From: Streptomyces beihaiensis | GTDB lineage: Bacteria > Actinomycetota > Actinomycetes > Streptomycetales > Streptomycetaceae | Assembly: GCF_026274175.1 (NCBI RefSeq) | Contig: NZ_JAPHNL010000332.1 | Span: forward strand, 1 to 64,000 | DNA: 64,000 nt | Direction: 5' to 3' | Shown here: piece by piece, positions 30,920 to 41,680 of the stretch | Layout: each line of letters opens with the position of its first letter | Numbering within the stretch: the stretch's first letter is position 1 | Notes under the pieces: model-generated | Told to the model about the DNA's origin: nothing | What the model saw: the letters and a program-made list of their open reading frames with translations, nothing else | The model's database searches: none | Program-made: the position numbers and the translations under genes

Positions 30920-32212
30920 ATGATGCGTACGCGTCCGCTGAAGGTGGCGCTCCTGGGGTGTGGGGTGGTCGGCTCAGAGGTGACACGCATCATGACGACG
31001 CACGCGGACGACCTCGCCGCGCGGATCGGCGCTCCGCTGGAGCTGGCCGGTGTCGCCGTCCGCCGCCCCTCCAAGGTCCGTGAGGGCATCGACCCGGCGC
31101 TCATCACCACCGACGCCACCGCGCTCGTCAAACGCGGCGACATCGACGTCGTCGTCGAGGTCATCGGCGGCATCGAGCCCGCCCGCACCCTCATCACCAC
31201 CGCCTTCGAGCACGGCGCCTCCGTCGTCTCCGCCAACAAGGCGCTGGTCGCCCAGGACGGCGCGGACCTGCACGCCACCGCCGAGGAACACGGCCTCGAC
31301 CTGTACTACGAGGCCGCCGTCGCCGGGGCGATCCCGCTGGTGCGCCCGCTGCGCGAGTCCCTCGCGGGCGACAAGGTCAACCGCGTCCTCGGCATCGTCA
31401 ACGGCACCACCAACTTCATCCTCGACAAGATGGATTCGACGGGTGCCGGGTATCAGGAGGCGCTCGACGAGGCCACCGCGCTCGGGTACGCCGAGGCCGA
31501 CCCGACCGCCGACGTCGAGGGTTTCGACGCCGCCGCCAAGGCCGCCATCCTCGCCGGAATCGCCTTCCACACGCGCGTGCGCCTCGACGACGTCTACCGC
31601 GAGGGCATGACCGAGGTGACCGCCGCCGACTTCGCCTCCGCGAAGGAGATGGGCTGCACCATCAAGCTGCTCGCCATCTGCGAGCGGGCCGCCGACGGCC
31701 GGTCCGTCACCGCCCGCGTCCACCCCGCGATGATCCCCCTGTCCCACCCGCTGGCCTCCGTGCGCGGCGCGTACAACGCCGTGTTCGTCGAGGCCGAGGC
31801 GGCCGGGCAGCTCATGTTCTACGGTCCGGGCGCCGGCGGTTCGCCGACCGCGTCCGCCGTACTCGGCGACCTGGTCGCCGTCTGCCGCAACCGTCTCAAC
31901 GGCGCTACGGGACCCGGCGACTCCGCGTACACCCGGCTGCCCGTCTCCCCGATGGGCGAGGTCGTGACGCGGTACCACATCAGCCTCGACGTGGCCGACA
32001 AGCCAGGCGTCCTCGCGCAGGTCGCCACGGTCTTCGCCGAGCATGGCGTCTCCATCGACACCGTGCGTCAGTCGGGGAAGGACGGCGAGGCGTCCCTCGT
32101 CGTCGTCACCCACCGCGCGGCGGACGCGGCCCTCACCGGGACCGTGGACGCGCTGCGCCAGCTCGACACCGTGCGCGGTGTCGCAAGCATCATGCGTGTC
32201 GAAGGGGAGTAG
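30920..32212 (+). CDS. hom: homoserine dehydrogenase
   Basis: This 430-residue enzyme reduces aspartate semialdehyde to homoserine, the branch point to threonine and methionine. It has the Rossmann motif VALLGCGVVGSEV, the catalytic core NGTTNFILDKM and GYAEADPTADVEGFDAAAK, and a C-terminal ACT domain (about 350-430: YHISLDVADKPGVLAQV) that likely gives threonine feedback control. Two ATGs are adjacent; 30923 has better spacing to AGG, 30920 is kept as the usual start. It forms a close operon with thrC (six bases). Confidence 0.97.
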   Translation: MMRTRPLKVALLGCGVVGSEVTRIMTTHADDLAARIGAPLELAGVAVRRPSKVREGIDPALITTDATALVKRGDIDVVVEVIGGIEPARTLITTAFEHGASVVSANKALVAQDGADLHATAEEHGLDLYYEAAVAGAIPLVRPLRESLAGDKVNRVLGIVNGTTNFILDKMDSTGAGYQEALDEATALGYAEADPTADVEGFDAAAKAAILAGIAFHTRVRLDDVYREGMTEVTAADFASAKEMGCTIKLLAICERAADGRSVTARVHPAMIPLSHPLASVRGAYNAVFVEAEAAGQLMFYGPGAGGSPTASAVLGDLVAVCRNRLNGATGPGDSAYTRLPVSPMGEVVTRYHISLDVADKPGVLAQVATVFAEHGVSIDTVRQSGKDGEASLVVVTHRAADAALTGTVDALRQLDTVRGVASIMRVEGE

Positions 32213-32218
32213 CAGCTC

Positions 32219-33286
32219 ATGACCGGAATGACCCACCAGTGGCGCGGCATCATCGAGGAGTACCGGGACCGGCTCCCGGTGACCGACACCACGCCGGTCG
32301 TCACGCTCCGCGAGGGCGGCACGCCGCTCGTGCCGGCGCAGGTCCTCTCCGAGCGCACGGGCTGCGAGGTCCACCTGAAGGTCGAGGGCGCCAACCCCAC
32401 CGGCTCCTTCAAGGACCGCGGCATGACCATGGCCATCACCCGGGCCAAGGAGGAGGGCGCGCAGGCGGTCATCTGCGCCTCCACCGGCAACACGTCCGCG
32501 TCCGCCGCCGCGTACGCCGTGCGCGCCGGCATGGTCTGCGCGGTGCTCGTGCCGCAGGGCAAGATCGCGCTCGGCAAGATGGGCCAGGCGCTCGTCTACG
32601 GCTCGAAGATCCTCCAGGTCGACGGCAACTTCGACGACTGCCTCGACCTCGCCCGCCGCCTCTCGGAGAACTACCCGGTCGCGCTGGTCAACTCGGTCAA
32701 CCCGTACCGCATCGAGGGCCAGAAGACCGCCTCGTTCGAGATCGTGGACGCCCTCGGCGACGCCCCCGACATCCACGTGCTCCCCGTCGGCAACGCCGGC
32801 AACATCACGGCCTACTGGAAGGGCTACAAGGAGTACTCCGCCGACGGACCGGCCACCCGCACCCCCCGCATGTGGGGCTTCCAGGCGTCGGGCTCCGCCC
32901 CGATCGTGCGTGGAGAGGTGGTCAAGGACCCCTCGACCATCGCCACAGCGATCCGCATCGGCAACCCGGCCTCCTGGCAGCACGCGATCGCCGCGCGCGA
33001 CGAGTCCGGCGGCTTCATCGACGAGGTGACGGACCGTGAGATCCTGCGCGCCTACAAGTTCCTGGCCTCCCAGGAGGGCGTCTTCGTCGAGCCCGCCTCC
33101 GCGTCGTCCGTCGCGGGCCTCCTGAAGGCCGCTGAGCAGGGCAAGGTCGACAAGGGGCAGAAGATCGTCTGCACCGTGACCGGCAACGGCCTCAAGGACC
33201 CCGACTGGGCCGTGGCCGGCGCGCCGCAGCCCGTCACCGTCCCGGTCGACGCGGTCGCCGCGGCCGAGCGGCTCGGCCTCGCCTGA
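32219..33286 (+). CDS. thrC: threonine synthase
   Basis: This 355-residue PLP enzyme converts O-phosphohomoserine to threonine. The PLP lysine is in [11 protein letters not shown], the phosphate loop in VGNAGNI, and the substrate motif in [16 protein letters not shown]. It is the short bacterial type without an N-terminal extension. It follows hom by six bases, with the ribosome site AGGGGAG at the end of hom. The homoserine kinase gene comes next but after a 310-base gap. Confidence 0.97.
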   Translation: MTGMTHQWRGIIEEYRDRLPVTDTTPVVTLREGGTPLVPAQVLSERTGCEVHLKVEGANPTGSFKDRGMTMAITRAKEEGAQAVICASTGNTSASAAAYAVRAGMVCAVLVPQGKIALGKMGQALVYGSKILQVDGNFDDCLDLARRLSENYPVALVNSVNPYRIEGQKTASFEIVDALGDAPDIHVLPVGNAGNITAYWKGYKEYSADGPATRTPRMWGFQASGSAPIVRGEVVKDPSTIATAIRIGNPASWQHAIAARDESGGFIDEVTDREILRAYKFLASQEGVFVEPASASSVAGLLKAAEQGKVDKGQKIVCTVTGNGLKDPDWAVAGAPQPVTVPVDAVAAAERLGLA

Positions 33287-33596
33287 CGATCGCCACGGCC
33301 TGATCCCCCGTCAACTGGGCGTTTCCGTACAGGGGGTGCACAGGGGGCTTACGACACGCATCGTGCGCCTCCTGTGCGCCCTATGTCGCCACAGAACCTT
33401 CCTTCGATAGGCTGTACCGAACCCGCGCACCGCATATGCAGTGGTGCCGCCGCTGTTCCGTCGTATTCCGGCGCATGTCGCCACATGGCGCCACATGTCT
33501 GCCGTTGTACCGACGAACGCGGCCCTTGTCCCACCGTCTTCGGAAGTTCTCGAAACACCTCGAAACATCCCGCAGCGCAAGGAGAGTCATCGAGCG
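33287..33596. other. thrC-thrB intergenic region
   Basis: About 310 bases. It holds the tandem 10-mers TGTCGCCACA and TGGCGCCACA (about 33477-33496) and another ATGTCGCCACA at 33380. These could be binding sites or chance. The AT-richer piece CTTCGATAGGCTGTACCG (near 33402) may be part of a thrB promoter. No gene seen. Confidence 0.45.
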
Positions 33597-34514
33597 ATGG
33601 CCGGTCCCGCGTTCCGCGCCGCCGCCGTCAGGGTGCGCGTCCCCGCCACCAGCGCCAACCTCGGCCCTGGCTTCGACAGCCTCGGCCTGTCGCTGGGGCT
33701 CTACGACGACGTGGTCGTCCGGGTCGCCGACTCCGGGCTGCACATCGACATCGCCGGTGAGGGCTCCGAGACCCTCCCGCGCGACGAGTCGCACCTTCTC
33801 GTACGGTCCCTGCGCACCGCCTTCGACCTGCTCGGCGGTCAGCCGCGCGGCCTTGAGATCGTCTGCGCCAACCGCATCCCGCACGGCCGGGGCCTGGGCT
33901 CCTCGTCCGCCGCGATCTGCGCGGGCATCGTCGCCGCCCGCGCCGTGACCATAGGCGGCGACGCACGGCTCGACGACGCCGCGCTGCTCGAACTCGCCAC
34001 CGAGATCGAGGGCCACCCGGACAACGTGGCCCCCTGCCTGCTCGGCGGCTTCACCATCGCCTGGACGGAGCACGGGGCGGGCCGGGCGATCCGTCTGGAG
34101 GCCGCCGATTCCGTCGTTCCGGTGGTTTTCGTCCCCGGCAGGCCGGTCCTCACCGAAGAGGCCAGGGGACTGCTGCCGCGCACCGTCCCGCACGTGGACG
34201 CCGCGGCCAACGCGGGGCGGGCCGCCCTGCTCGTAGAGGCCCTGACCAGGCGCCCCGAGCTGCTGCTGCCCGCCACCGAGGACCGCATCCACCAGGAGTA
34301 CCGGGCCCCGGCCATGCCGGAGAGCGCCGCCCTCGTGGAGCGGCTGCGGGTCGACGGGGTGCCCGCGATGATCTCCGGGGCGGGGCCGACGGTCATCGCC
34401 CTGGTGCAGGACGAGTCGGCCGACAAGGTCGCCCGGCTGGCCGGTGAGGGCTGGGCGGCCAACCGCCTCGCCCTCGACGTCGACGGAGCGAGCGTGCTGC
34501 CGCTTGGCTCCTGA
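33597..34514 (+). CDS. thrB: homoserine kinase
   Basis: This 305-residue GHMP kinase phosphorylates homoserine for threonine synthase. Motif 1 is RVRVPATSANLGPGFDSLG, the ATP-binding motif 2 is PHGRGLGSSSAAICAGI and motif 3 is GVPAMISGAGPTVIAL. The ATG at 33597 is chosen as homologues start here and AAGGAGAG lies upstream. It completes lysA-hom-thrC-thrB but has its own leader region. Confidence 0.96.
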   Translation: MAGPAFRAAAVRVRVPATSANLGPGFDSLGLSLGLYDDVVVRVADSGLHIDIAGEGSETLPRDESHLLVRSLRTAFDLLGGQPRGLEIVCANRIPHGRGLGSSSAAICAGIVAARAVTIGGDARLDDAALLELATEIEGHPDNVAPCLLGGFTIAWTEHGAGRAIRLEAADSVVPVVFVPGRPVLTEEARGLLPRTVPHVDAAANAGRAALLVEALTRRPELLLPATEDRIHQEYRAPAMPESAALVERLRVDGVPAMISGAGPTVIALVQDESADKVARLAGEGWAANRLALDVDGASVLPLGS

Positions 34515-34910
34515 ACACGGTTGCCGGATGACGAGAGGGGGAATGTTTGTTGGATCCGGTAGTGTTAACCTCAAGTGTGCACCCGACCTCACTTTGGCGA
34601 GGTGCCGTGTGTCCCCGTCCGGGACAACCATTCTTCCGGGAGCCTCCCCAGCGATTCCGCACAGCGTCCCCGTACCTCGGGACGTGGTGCTGAACGTCGG
34701 CGAGCATGCTCCGGAACCGGCGTGACCGAGCCGCGTGACACCACAAGCCAGTGCACCCGCGGCCAAGGAAAACGCCGTCACCAGTGAATTCTTCCGCCAC
34801 ATCGGCGGACAACCGCCCCGGCACGGTCCGTACAGGCAGGACCACCGCCGGACAGCACAACCGGTCGCCGAGCCAGACAGGCCGACGTCCGCTCCAGGGA
34901 AGGACCCTTC
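34515..34910 (+). promoter_or_regulatory. rho leader region
   Basis: Nearly 400 bases precede rho. An AT-rich stretch at about 34540-34575 (GGAATGTTTGTTGGATCCGG, then TAGTGTTAACC) is the best promoter candidate, with TAGTGT as a -10. Just after it ACCTC-ACTTTGGC-GAGGT can form a hairpin in the transcript. A long 5' leader is common for rho, which regulates itself by termination in its own leader. No leader gene is supported. Confidence 0.4.
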
Positions 34911-36992
34911 GTGAGCGACACCACCGATCTGATGGGCGTGACTGCCGACAGCTCCGCTGCCGCGCCCGCAGCATCCGCAGGGGACGCCTCTGCCGCGCCC
35001 GCCTCCGGTTCCCGGCGGCGCCGCGGTACCGGCCTCGAGGGCATGGTGCTGGCCGAGCTGCAGCAGGTCGCATCCGGCCTCGGCATCAGGGGCACCGCGC
35101 GGATGCGCAAGAGCCAGCTGATCGAGGTCATCAAGGAGGCGCAGGCGGGAGGTGGAGCCTCCGCGAAGAGCGCCGACGCCGCCGAGGCCAAGCCGAAGCG
35201 CCGCGCCACCTCGAAGGCCCGTACCCAAGAAGACTCCGCCGCCCCCACGACGGCGGAGGCCGAGACGAAGCCCGCCGCCAAGGCCGCGAAGGCCGACAAG
35301 GCCGACGGCGCCGACAAGGCCGGATCGGGTGAGGCCAAGGCGCAGAAGGCCGGCGCCCAGCAGATCGAGATCCCGGGCCAGGGCGCGGGCGACGACCAGC
35401 AGTCCGGCGACCGCCGTCGCCGTCGCGGCGAGACCTCCGGCGCCGACACCGCGGCCGCCGAGTCCAAGGACGGCGCGAAGGCCGAGTCCAGGCAGGACCG
35501 CCAGGGCGGCGACAAGGCCGACAAGGCCGACAAGGCCGACAGGGGTGACAAGGGCGAGGGCGCCCAGGACGGCTCCGGCAACGAGAACCGCCGTGACCGC
35601 GGCGACCGTGGTGGCCGCGACCGCCGTAACCGCGACCGCGACCGTCGCGGCAAGGGCGGCGACGAGCAGCAGGGCGGCGGCCAGGACCGTCAGCACCAGG
35701 GCGGCGGCCGCCAGGACCGCCAGGGCGGCAGCGGCCCGCAGGACGACGACTTCGAGGGCGGGCGCCGTGGGCGCCGCGGCCGCTACCGCGACCGCCGTGG
35801 CCGTCGCGGCCGCGACGAGTACGGCAACGAGCCGCAGATCTCCGAGGACGACGTCCTGATCCCCGTCGCGGGCATCCTCGACATCCTCGACAACTACGCG
35901 TTCATCCGGACCTCCGGCTACCTGCCGGGCCCCAACGACGTGTACGTCTCCCTCGCCCAGGTCCGCAAGAACGGCCTGCGCAAGGGCGACCACGTCACCG
36001 GCGCGGTCCGCCAGCCCAAGGAGGGCGAGCGCCGCGAGAAGTTCAACGCGCTGGTCCGCCTCGACTCGGTCAACGGCATGGCGCCCGAGACCGGCCGCGG
36101 CCGCCCGGAGTTCAACAAGCTCACGCCGCTGTACCCGCAGGACCGGCTCCGCCTGGAGACCGACCCGGGCGTGCTCACCACCCGCATCATCGACCTCGTC
36201 TCGCCCATCGGTAAGGGCCAGCGCGGTCTGATCGTGGCCCCGCCGAAGACCGGCAAGACCATGATCATGCAGGCGGTCGCCAACGCGATCACGCACAACA
36301 ACCCCGAGTGCCACCTGATGGTCGTCCTGGTCGACGAGCGTCCGGAAGAGGTCACCGACATGCAGCGGTCGGTCAAGGGCGAGGTCATCTCCTCGACCTT
36401 CGACCGCCCGGCCGAGGACCACACGACGGTCGCCGAGCTCGCCATCGAGCGCGCCAAGCGGCTCGTCGAGCTCGGCCACGACGTCGTCGTGCTGCTCGAC
36501 TCCATCACGCGTCTGGGCCGCGCCTACAACCTGGCGGCGCCGGCCTCGGGACGCATCCTGTCCGGTGGTGTCGACTCGACCGCCCTGTACCCGCCGAAGC
36601 GCTTCTTCGGTGCGGCCCGCAACATCGAGGACGGCGGCTCGCTGACCATCCTCGCCACCGCCCTGGTGGACACCGGGTCCCGCATGGACGAGGTGATCTT
36701 CGAGGAGTTCAAGGGCACCGGCAACATGGAGCTCAAGCTCGACCGCAAGCTCGCCGACAAGCGCATCTTCCCGGCGGTGGACGTGGACGCGTCCGGCACC
36801 CGCAAGGAAGAGATCCTGCTCGGCAGCGACGAACTCGCCATCGTCTGGAAGCTGCGCCGGGTGCTGCACGCGCTCGACCAGCAGCAGGCGATCGAGCTGC
36901 TGCTCGACAAGATGAAGCAGACGAAGTCCAACGCGGAGTTCCTGCTGCAGATCCAGAAGACGACGCCGACGCCGAACGGTTCGAGCGACTAG
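34911..36992 (+). CDS. rho: transcription termination factor Rho
   Basis: This 693-residue Rho carries the large actinobacterial insertion. A Rho_N-type SAP-like domain lies at about 38-80 ([20 protein letters not shown]), followed by a low-complexity insert (about 85-300) rich in Lys/Ala/Asp then Arg/Gly ([33 protein letters not shown]). The RNA-binding cold-shock domain is about 310-380 ([20 protein letters not shown]), and the ATPase follows with the P-loop [22 protein letters not shown] and [13 protein letters not shown]. The hexamer unwinds RNA and ends transcription. The insert probably adds RNA affinity at GC-rich transcripts. Start GTG at 34911 with AAGGA upstream. Confidence 0.98.
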   Translation: MSDTTDLMGVTADSSAAAPAASAGDASAAPASGSRRRRGTGLEGMVLAELQQVASGLGIRGTARMRKSQLIEVIKEAQAGGGASAKSADAAEAKPKRRATSKARTQEDSAAPTTAEAETKPAAKAAKADKADGADKAGSGEAKAQKAGAQQIEIPGQGAGDDQQSGDRRRRRGETSGADTAAAESKDGAKAESRQDRQGGDKADKADKADRGDKGEGAQDGSGNENRRDRGDRGGRDRRNRDRDRRGKGGDEQQGGGQDRQHQGGGRQDRQGGSGPQDDDFEGGRRGRRGRYRDRRGRRGRDEYGNEPQISEDDVLIPVAGILDILDNYAFIRTSGYLPGPNDVYVSLAQVRKNGLRKGDHVTGAVRQPKEGERREKFNALVRLDSVNGMAPETGRGRPEFNKLTPLYPQDRLRLETDPGVLTTRIIDLVSPIGKGQRGLIVAPPKTGKTMIMQAVANAITHNNPECHLMVVLVDERPEEVTDMQRSVKGEVISSTFDRPAEDHTTVAELAIERAKRLVELGHDVVVLLDSITRLGRAYNLAAPASGRILSGGVDSTALYPPKRFFGAARNIEDGGSLTILATALVDTGSRMDEVIFEEFKGTGNMELKLDRKLADKRIFPAVDVDASGTRKEEILLGSDELAIVWKLRRVLHALDQQQAIELLLDKMKQTKSNAEFLLQIQKTTPTPNGSSD

Positions 36993-37016
36993 TCGCTTCG
37001 CGGACGGGTTCGTCCC

Positions 37017-37061
37017 GGGCCGGGCCCCCACCGCTTTGCCGCGGCGGGGGCCCGGCCCTTT
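37017..37061 (+). terminator. rho terminator
   Basis: A perfect 13-bp GC stem (GGGCCGGGCCCCC / GGGGGCCCGGCCC) with a 16-base loop is followed by TTT, 25 bases after the rho stop. The downstream 100 bases are degenerate GTCCGCTGTCG repeats. Confidence 0.9.
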
Positions 37062-37166
37062 GTCGTCCGCTGTCGGGTCCGCTGCCGCGTCCGCTGTCGG
37101 CCTCCTGTCGTCCGCGGCTTGTCGTGTCCGCGGTCGCGTCCGGAGACCTTGGCCACACGGTCCCCT

Positions 37167-37205
37167 GACCAGGACATGGCATAGATGACCATAAAAGTCC
37201 TGGTC
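37167..37205. promoter_or_regulatory. long inverted repeat upstream of the LCP gene
   Basis: GACCAGGAC (37167-37175) and GTCCTGGTC (37197-37205) are exact inverted repeats around a 21-base AT-rich centre that itself contains ATGG...CCAT. It could be an operator in the promoter region of the LCP gene or an RNA hairpin. The function is unknown. Confidence 0.35.
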
Positions 37206-37356
37206 GCAAGGGTATTGCTCGTGCCTGGGCGTTACGTTCCGCGCACGCGACATCCGCAAGGGCCACAGGACTCTGTGCAACCCTTCAGGGCGGTTCGCCG
37301 TCACACCCAGTGAGGCGCACAGCGGGCCCCATCACGAAAGACCCTGCGAGGAGTAC

Positions 37357-38457
37357 ATGCCGGACAGTGAGAGCAAGCCCGGGCGCGGTCGCGCCAGGGG
37401 CCGCCGCCGAAAGCCGCGCAGCGCGGGCAGCAAGGCGCTGCGCGTCGCGGCGTGGGGCGCGGCGGGCGTCGTGGTTCTCGGCGGCACCGGCCTCGGGTAC
37501 GTCTATTTCAAGCTCGACGGCAACATCAAGAGCGTCGACATCAACCAGGCCCTCGGCAAGGACCGGCCGCGCAACGTCGACAACGGCTCGCAGGACATCC
37601 TGGTGCTGGGCTCCGACAGTCGCGCCGGGGCCAACAAGAAGGCCGGTGGCGGCATCGACGACGGGTCCGCGCGCTCGGACACCGCGATGATCGTGCACAT
37701 ATACAAGGGCCACAAGAAGGCGAGTGTCGTCTCCATACCCAGGGACACCCTCGTCGACCGGCCCGCCTGCACCGACACCCGCGGCACCACGCACCCCGCC
37801 CAGCACCACGCCATGTTCAACTCGGCCTACTCCGTGGGCGGCGCCGCCTGCGCGGTCAAGACCGTCGAGTCCATGACCGGCATCCGGATGGACCACTACA
37901 TCGAGGTCGACTTCAGCGGCTTCGAGAAGCTCGTCGACGACCTCGGCGGCGTCCGGGTCACCACCAGCAAGGCGATAGACGACCCCGACAGCCACCTCAA
38001 GCTCGCCGCGGGCACGCACACCCTGAACGGCAAGCAGTCGCTCGGCCTGGTCCGCACCCGCCACGGCGTCGGCGACGGCAGCGACCTCGGCCGCATCCAG
38101 CTGCAGCAGGCCTTCATGAAGGCCCTCATGGACCAGGTCGAGCACATCGGCGTCTTCAGCAACCCCAAGAAGCTGTACGAGCTCGCCGACACCGCCACCA
38201 ACACCGTGACCACCGACTCGGAGCTCGGCTCGGTCAAGGACCTGTACTCGTTCGCGAGCGGCCTCAAGGGCATCGGCTCCAAGGACATGAAGATGGTCAC
38301 CATGCCGGTGCAGTACGACACCGCCGACGCCAACCGGGTCCTGCTCGACAAGACGAAGGCCCAGACCGTCTGGGACGCCCTCAAGGCCGACAGGGCGATC
38401 CCGAGGGCCGCCACCGAGGGCACCGCCACCGGCCAGGCCGACGGCGTCGTGAAGTAG
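37357..38457 (+). CDS. LytR-CpsA-Psr (LCP) family wall polymer transferase
   Basis: This 366-residue protein has a basic cytosolic N-terminus, one membrane helix (about 27-50) and an extracytoplasmic LCP domain: DILVLGSDSRAG, the Arg-Asp of SARSDTAMIVHI, VVSIPRDTLVD and the late LVRTRHGVGDGSDLGRIQLQQ. LCP proteins move teichoic acid or arabinogalactan-like polymers from lipid carriers to peptidoglycan. The WecA-type initiating enzyme at 43899 and the TagF-like operon at 7-11 kb are possible parts of the same pathway. Start ATG at 37357 with GAGGAG upstream. Confidence 0.94.
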   Translation: MPDSESKPGRGRARGRRRKPRSAGSKALRVAAWGAAGVVVLGGTGLGYVYFKLDGNIKSVDINQALGKDRPRNVDNGSQDILVLGSDSRAGANKKAGGGIDDGSARSDTAMIVHIYKGHKKASVVSIPRDTLVDRPACTDTRGTTHPAQHHAMFNSAYSVGGAACAVKTVESMTGIRMDHYIEVDFSGFEKLVDDLGGVRVTTSKAIDDPDSHLKLAAGTHTLNGKQSLGLVRTRHGVGDGSDLGRIQLQQAFMKALMDQVEHIGVFSNPKKLYELADTATNTVTTDSELGSVKDLYSFASGLKGIGSKDMKMVTMPVQYDTADANRVLLDKTKAQTVWDALKADRAIPRAATEGTATGQADGVVK

Positions 38458-38649
38458 CCCGGGAGCGGACCGGGGAAGCAGACCGAGAAGCAGCCCGGGA
38501 GCAGCCCGGGAAGCGGCCCGGGAATAGTTTCGTCCGCCCCCCGGTTTTGGGGGATACGGCCAGTCCTGGCAGACTGGTACGTCGGCTCCGGTTCACGCTT
38601 CCGCATCCCGCGGCTGCGACCCGGCGCCCTCCCGAACCTAGGAGACACC

Positions 38650-38871
38650 TTGAAGCGCGACATCCACCCCGAGTACGTCGAGACGCAGGTAAGCTGCACC
38701 TGCGGCGCGTCGTTCACCACCCGCAGCACGATCTCGTCCGGCACCATCCGTGCCGAGGTCTGCTCCGAGTGCCACCCGTTCTACACGGGCAAGCAGAAGA
38801 TCCTCGACACCGGTGGCCGTGTGGCCCGCTTCGAGGCCCGCTTCGGCAAGGCTGCCGCTGCCAAGAAGTAG
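38650..38871 (+). CDS. rpmE: 50S ribosomal protein L31 (zinc-binding form)
   Basis: This 73-residue protein begins [20 protein letters not shown]. The Cys pairs CTC and CSEC (four Cys in total, three of them matching the zinc ligands of the C+ form) mark it as the zinc-containing L31 that serves also as a zinc store. The start codon is TTG at 38650 with GGAGAC upstream. A strong terminator follows ten bases after the stop. Confidence 0.98.
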   Translation: MKRDIHPEYVETQVSCTCGASFTTRSTISSGTIRAEVCSECHPFYTGKQKILDTGGRVARFEARFGKAAAAKK

Positions 38872-38880
38872 CGAGGCTCC

Positions 38881-38930
38881 AGCGCCGGTCCTCGGCGCCC
38901 CTTCCGTGGGGGCGCCGGGACCGGCGCTTT
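38881..38930 (+). terminator. rpmE terminator
   Basis: AGCGCCGGTCC-TCGGCGCCCC pairs almost perfectly with GGGGGCGCCGGGACCGGCGCT around a 6-base loop and is followed by TT. It is one of the strongest hairpins in the window. Confidence 0.92.
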
Positions 38931-38998
38931 GCGGTGCAGCCCCCTTTCGTTCACGTACACGTCGCTCACACACGACGTACACAAAGCAGGAGCCGGAG

Positions 38999-40078
<1,080 letters not shown>

Positions 40079-40133
40079 TCACCACCCTTCCCAGCCCCCC
40101 TCGTAAGTCCACAGCTCAGCCCGGAGGACCAGC

Positions 40134-40979
40134 GTGAACCTGCTGCTCGCGGAAGTGGCCCAGGCCACCCAGCGGCTGGCCGACGCCGGCGTGCCCTCGC
40201 CGCGCAACGACGCGGAGGAACTCGCCGCCTTCGTGCACGGCGTCAAGCGGGGCGAGCTGCACACCGTCAAGGACGCGGACTTCGACGCCCGCTACTGGGA
40301 GGTGATCGCGCGCCGCGAGGCCCGCGAGCCGCTCCAGCACATCACCGGGCACGCCTACTTCCGCTACCTGGAGCTCCAGGTCGGGCCCGGCGTCTTCGTG
40401 CCGCGCCCGGAGACCGAGTCGGTCGTCGGGTGGGCCATAGACGCCGTACGGGCCATGGACGTCGTCGAGCCGCGCATCGTCGACCTGTGCACCGGCTCGG
40501 GCGCCATCGCGCTCGCGCTCGCCCAGGAGGTGCCGCGCTCGCGCGTCCACGCCGTGGAGCTGTCCGAGGACGCCCTGAGGTGGACGCGGAAGAACGTCGA
40601 GGGATCCAGGGTCGACCTGCGCCAGGGAGACGCCCTGGACGCCTTCCACGACCTCGACGGACAGGTCGACCTGGTCGTCTCCAACCCCCCGTACATCCCG
40701 CTCACCGAGTGGGAGTACGTCGCCCCCGAGGCCCGCGACTACGACCCCGAACTCGCCCTCTTCTCCGGCGAGGACGGACTCGACCTCATCCGCGGTATCG
40801 AACGCACCGCCCACCGCCTGCTCCGCCCCGGCGGCATCGTCGTCGTCGAGCACGCGGACACCCAGGGCGGCCAGGTGCCCTGGATCTTCACCGAGGAACT
40901 GGGGTGGGCCGACGCCGCCGACCACCCGGATCTCAACAACCGGCCACGCTTCGCCACCGCCCGCAAGGCGCGGCCATGA
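40134..40979 (+). CDS. prmC: release factor glutamine methyltransferase
   Basis: This 281-residue SAM methyltransferase modifies the Gln of the GGQ motif in release factors. It has an N-terminal helical domain, the SAM-binding VDLCTGSGAIALALA and the catalytic NPPY in DLVVSNPPYIPLTEW. Start GTG at 40134, with GGAGGACCA upstream. The stop overlaps an ATG (ATGA) that opens an 18-codon frame ending directly before tsaC. Confidence 0.97.
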   Translation: MNLLLAEVAQATQRLADAGVPSPRNDAEELAAFVHGVKRGELHTVKDADFDARYWEVIARREAREPLQHITGHAYFRYLELQVGPGVFVPRPETESVVGWAIDAVRAMDVVEPRIVDLCTGSGAIALALAQEVPRSRVHAVELSEDALRWTRKNVEGSRVDLRQGDALDAFHDLDGQVDLVVSNPPYIPLTEWEYVAPEARDYDPELALFSGEDGLDLIRGIERTAHRLLRPGGIVVVEHADTQGGQVPWIFTEELGWADAADHPDLNNRPRFATARKARP

Positions 40980-41032
40980 CCCTCGACCACTTCTACGAAC
41001 CCGCACCCGCATCCGAGCAGGAGGCACGCTGA
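40976..41032 (+). CDS. possible 18-residue coupling peptide
   Basis: The ATG overlaps the prmC stop (ATGA) and the frame (MTLDHFYEPAPASEQEAR) ends TGA immediately before the tsaC ATG (TGAATG). The tsaC ribosome site (AGGAGG) lies within it. It may carry ribosomes from prmC to tsaC, or simply be chance in a 53-base gap. No homologue is recognised. Confidence 0.3.
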   Translation: MTLDHFYEPAPASEQEAR

Positions 41033-41680
41033 ATGGCACGGCGCTACGACACCAACGACGCGACCGACCGCGCCACCGGCCTGCGTGAGGCAGCGTCCGC
41101 CGTCCGCCGCGGCGAGCTGGTCGTGCTGCCCACCGACACCGTCTACGGGATCGGCGCCGACGCGTTCTCCCCCGAGGCCGTCGGCGACCTCCTGGAGGCC
41201 AAGGGCCGCGGCCGCGGCATGCCGAGCCCCGTCCTGATCGGCTCCCCGAACACGCTGCACGGCCTCGTCACGGACTTCTCCGAGACGGCCTGGGAGCTGG
41301 TCGACGCGTACTGGCCCGGCGGCCTCACGCTCGTCGCCAGGCACCAGCCGTCCCTCCAGTGGGACCTGGGCGACACCCGCGGCACGGTCGCCGTGCGCAT
41401 GCCGCTGCACCCGGTCGCCATCGAGCTGCTCACCGAGGTCGGCCCGATGGCCGTCTCCTCGGCCAACCTCACCGGACACCCGGCGCCCGAGGACTGCGAC
41501 GCCGCGCAGGACATGCTCGGCGACTCCGTCTCCGTCTACCTGGACGGCGGCCCCACCCCCGGCATCGTCCCGTCGTCCATCGTCGACGTGACCGGCAAGG
41601 TGCCGTTGCTGCTGCGCGAGGGCGCTCTGACCGCCGACGAGCTGCGCAAGGTGGTACCCGACCTCGAGGTGGCGAATTGA
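41033..41680 (+). CDS. tsaC: L-threonylcarbamoyladenylate synthase (Sua5/YciO/YrdC)
   Basis: This 215-residue protein makes the threonylcarbamoyl-AMP used for t6A on ANN-reading tRNAs. Motifs are VVLPTDTVYGIGADAFS, the basic KGRGRGMPSPVLIG, YWPGGLTLV and SSANLTG. The C-terminal Sua5 extension is absent, so it is the TsaC type. The ribosome site AGGAGG is at 41019-41024. Its stop overlaps the TTG start of the next gene. Confidence 0.95.
   Translation: MARRYDTNDATDRATGLREAASAVRRGELVVLPTDTVYGIGADAFSPEAVGDLLEAKGRGRGMPSPVLIGSPNTLHGLVTDFSETAWELVDAYWPGGLTLVARHQPSLQWDLGDTRGTVAVRMPLHPVAIELLTEVGPMAVSSANLTGHPAPEDCDAAQDMLGDSVSVYLDGGPTPGIVPSSIVDVTGKVPLLLREGALTADELRKVVPDLEVAN

Noticed and set aside
33381-37304. 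Very long minus-strand frame opposite thrB and rho
   Set aside because: A consequence of high GC opposite real genes; Val/Ala/Leu/Arg-rich, no recognisable domain, and thrB and rho are certain on the other strand.
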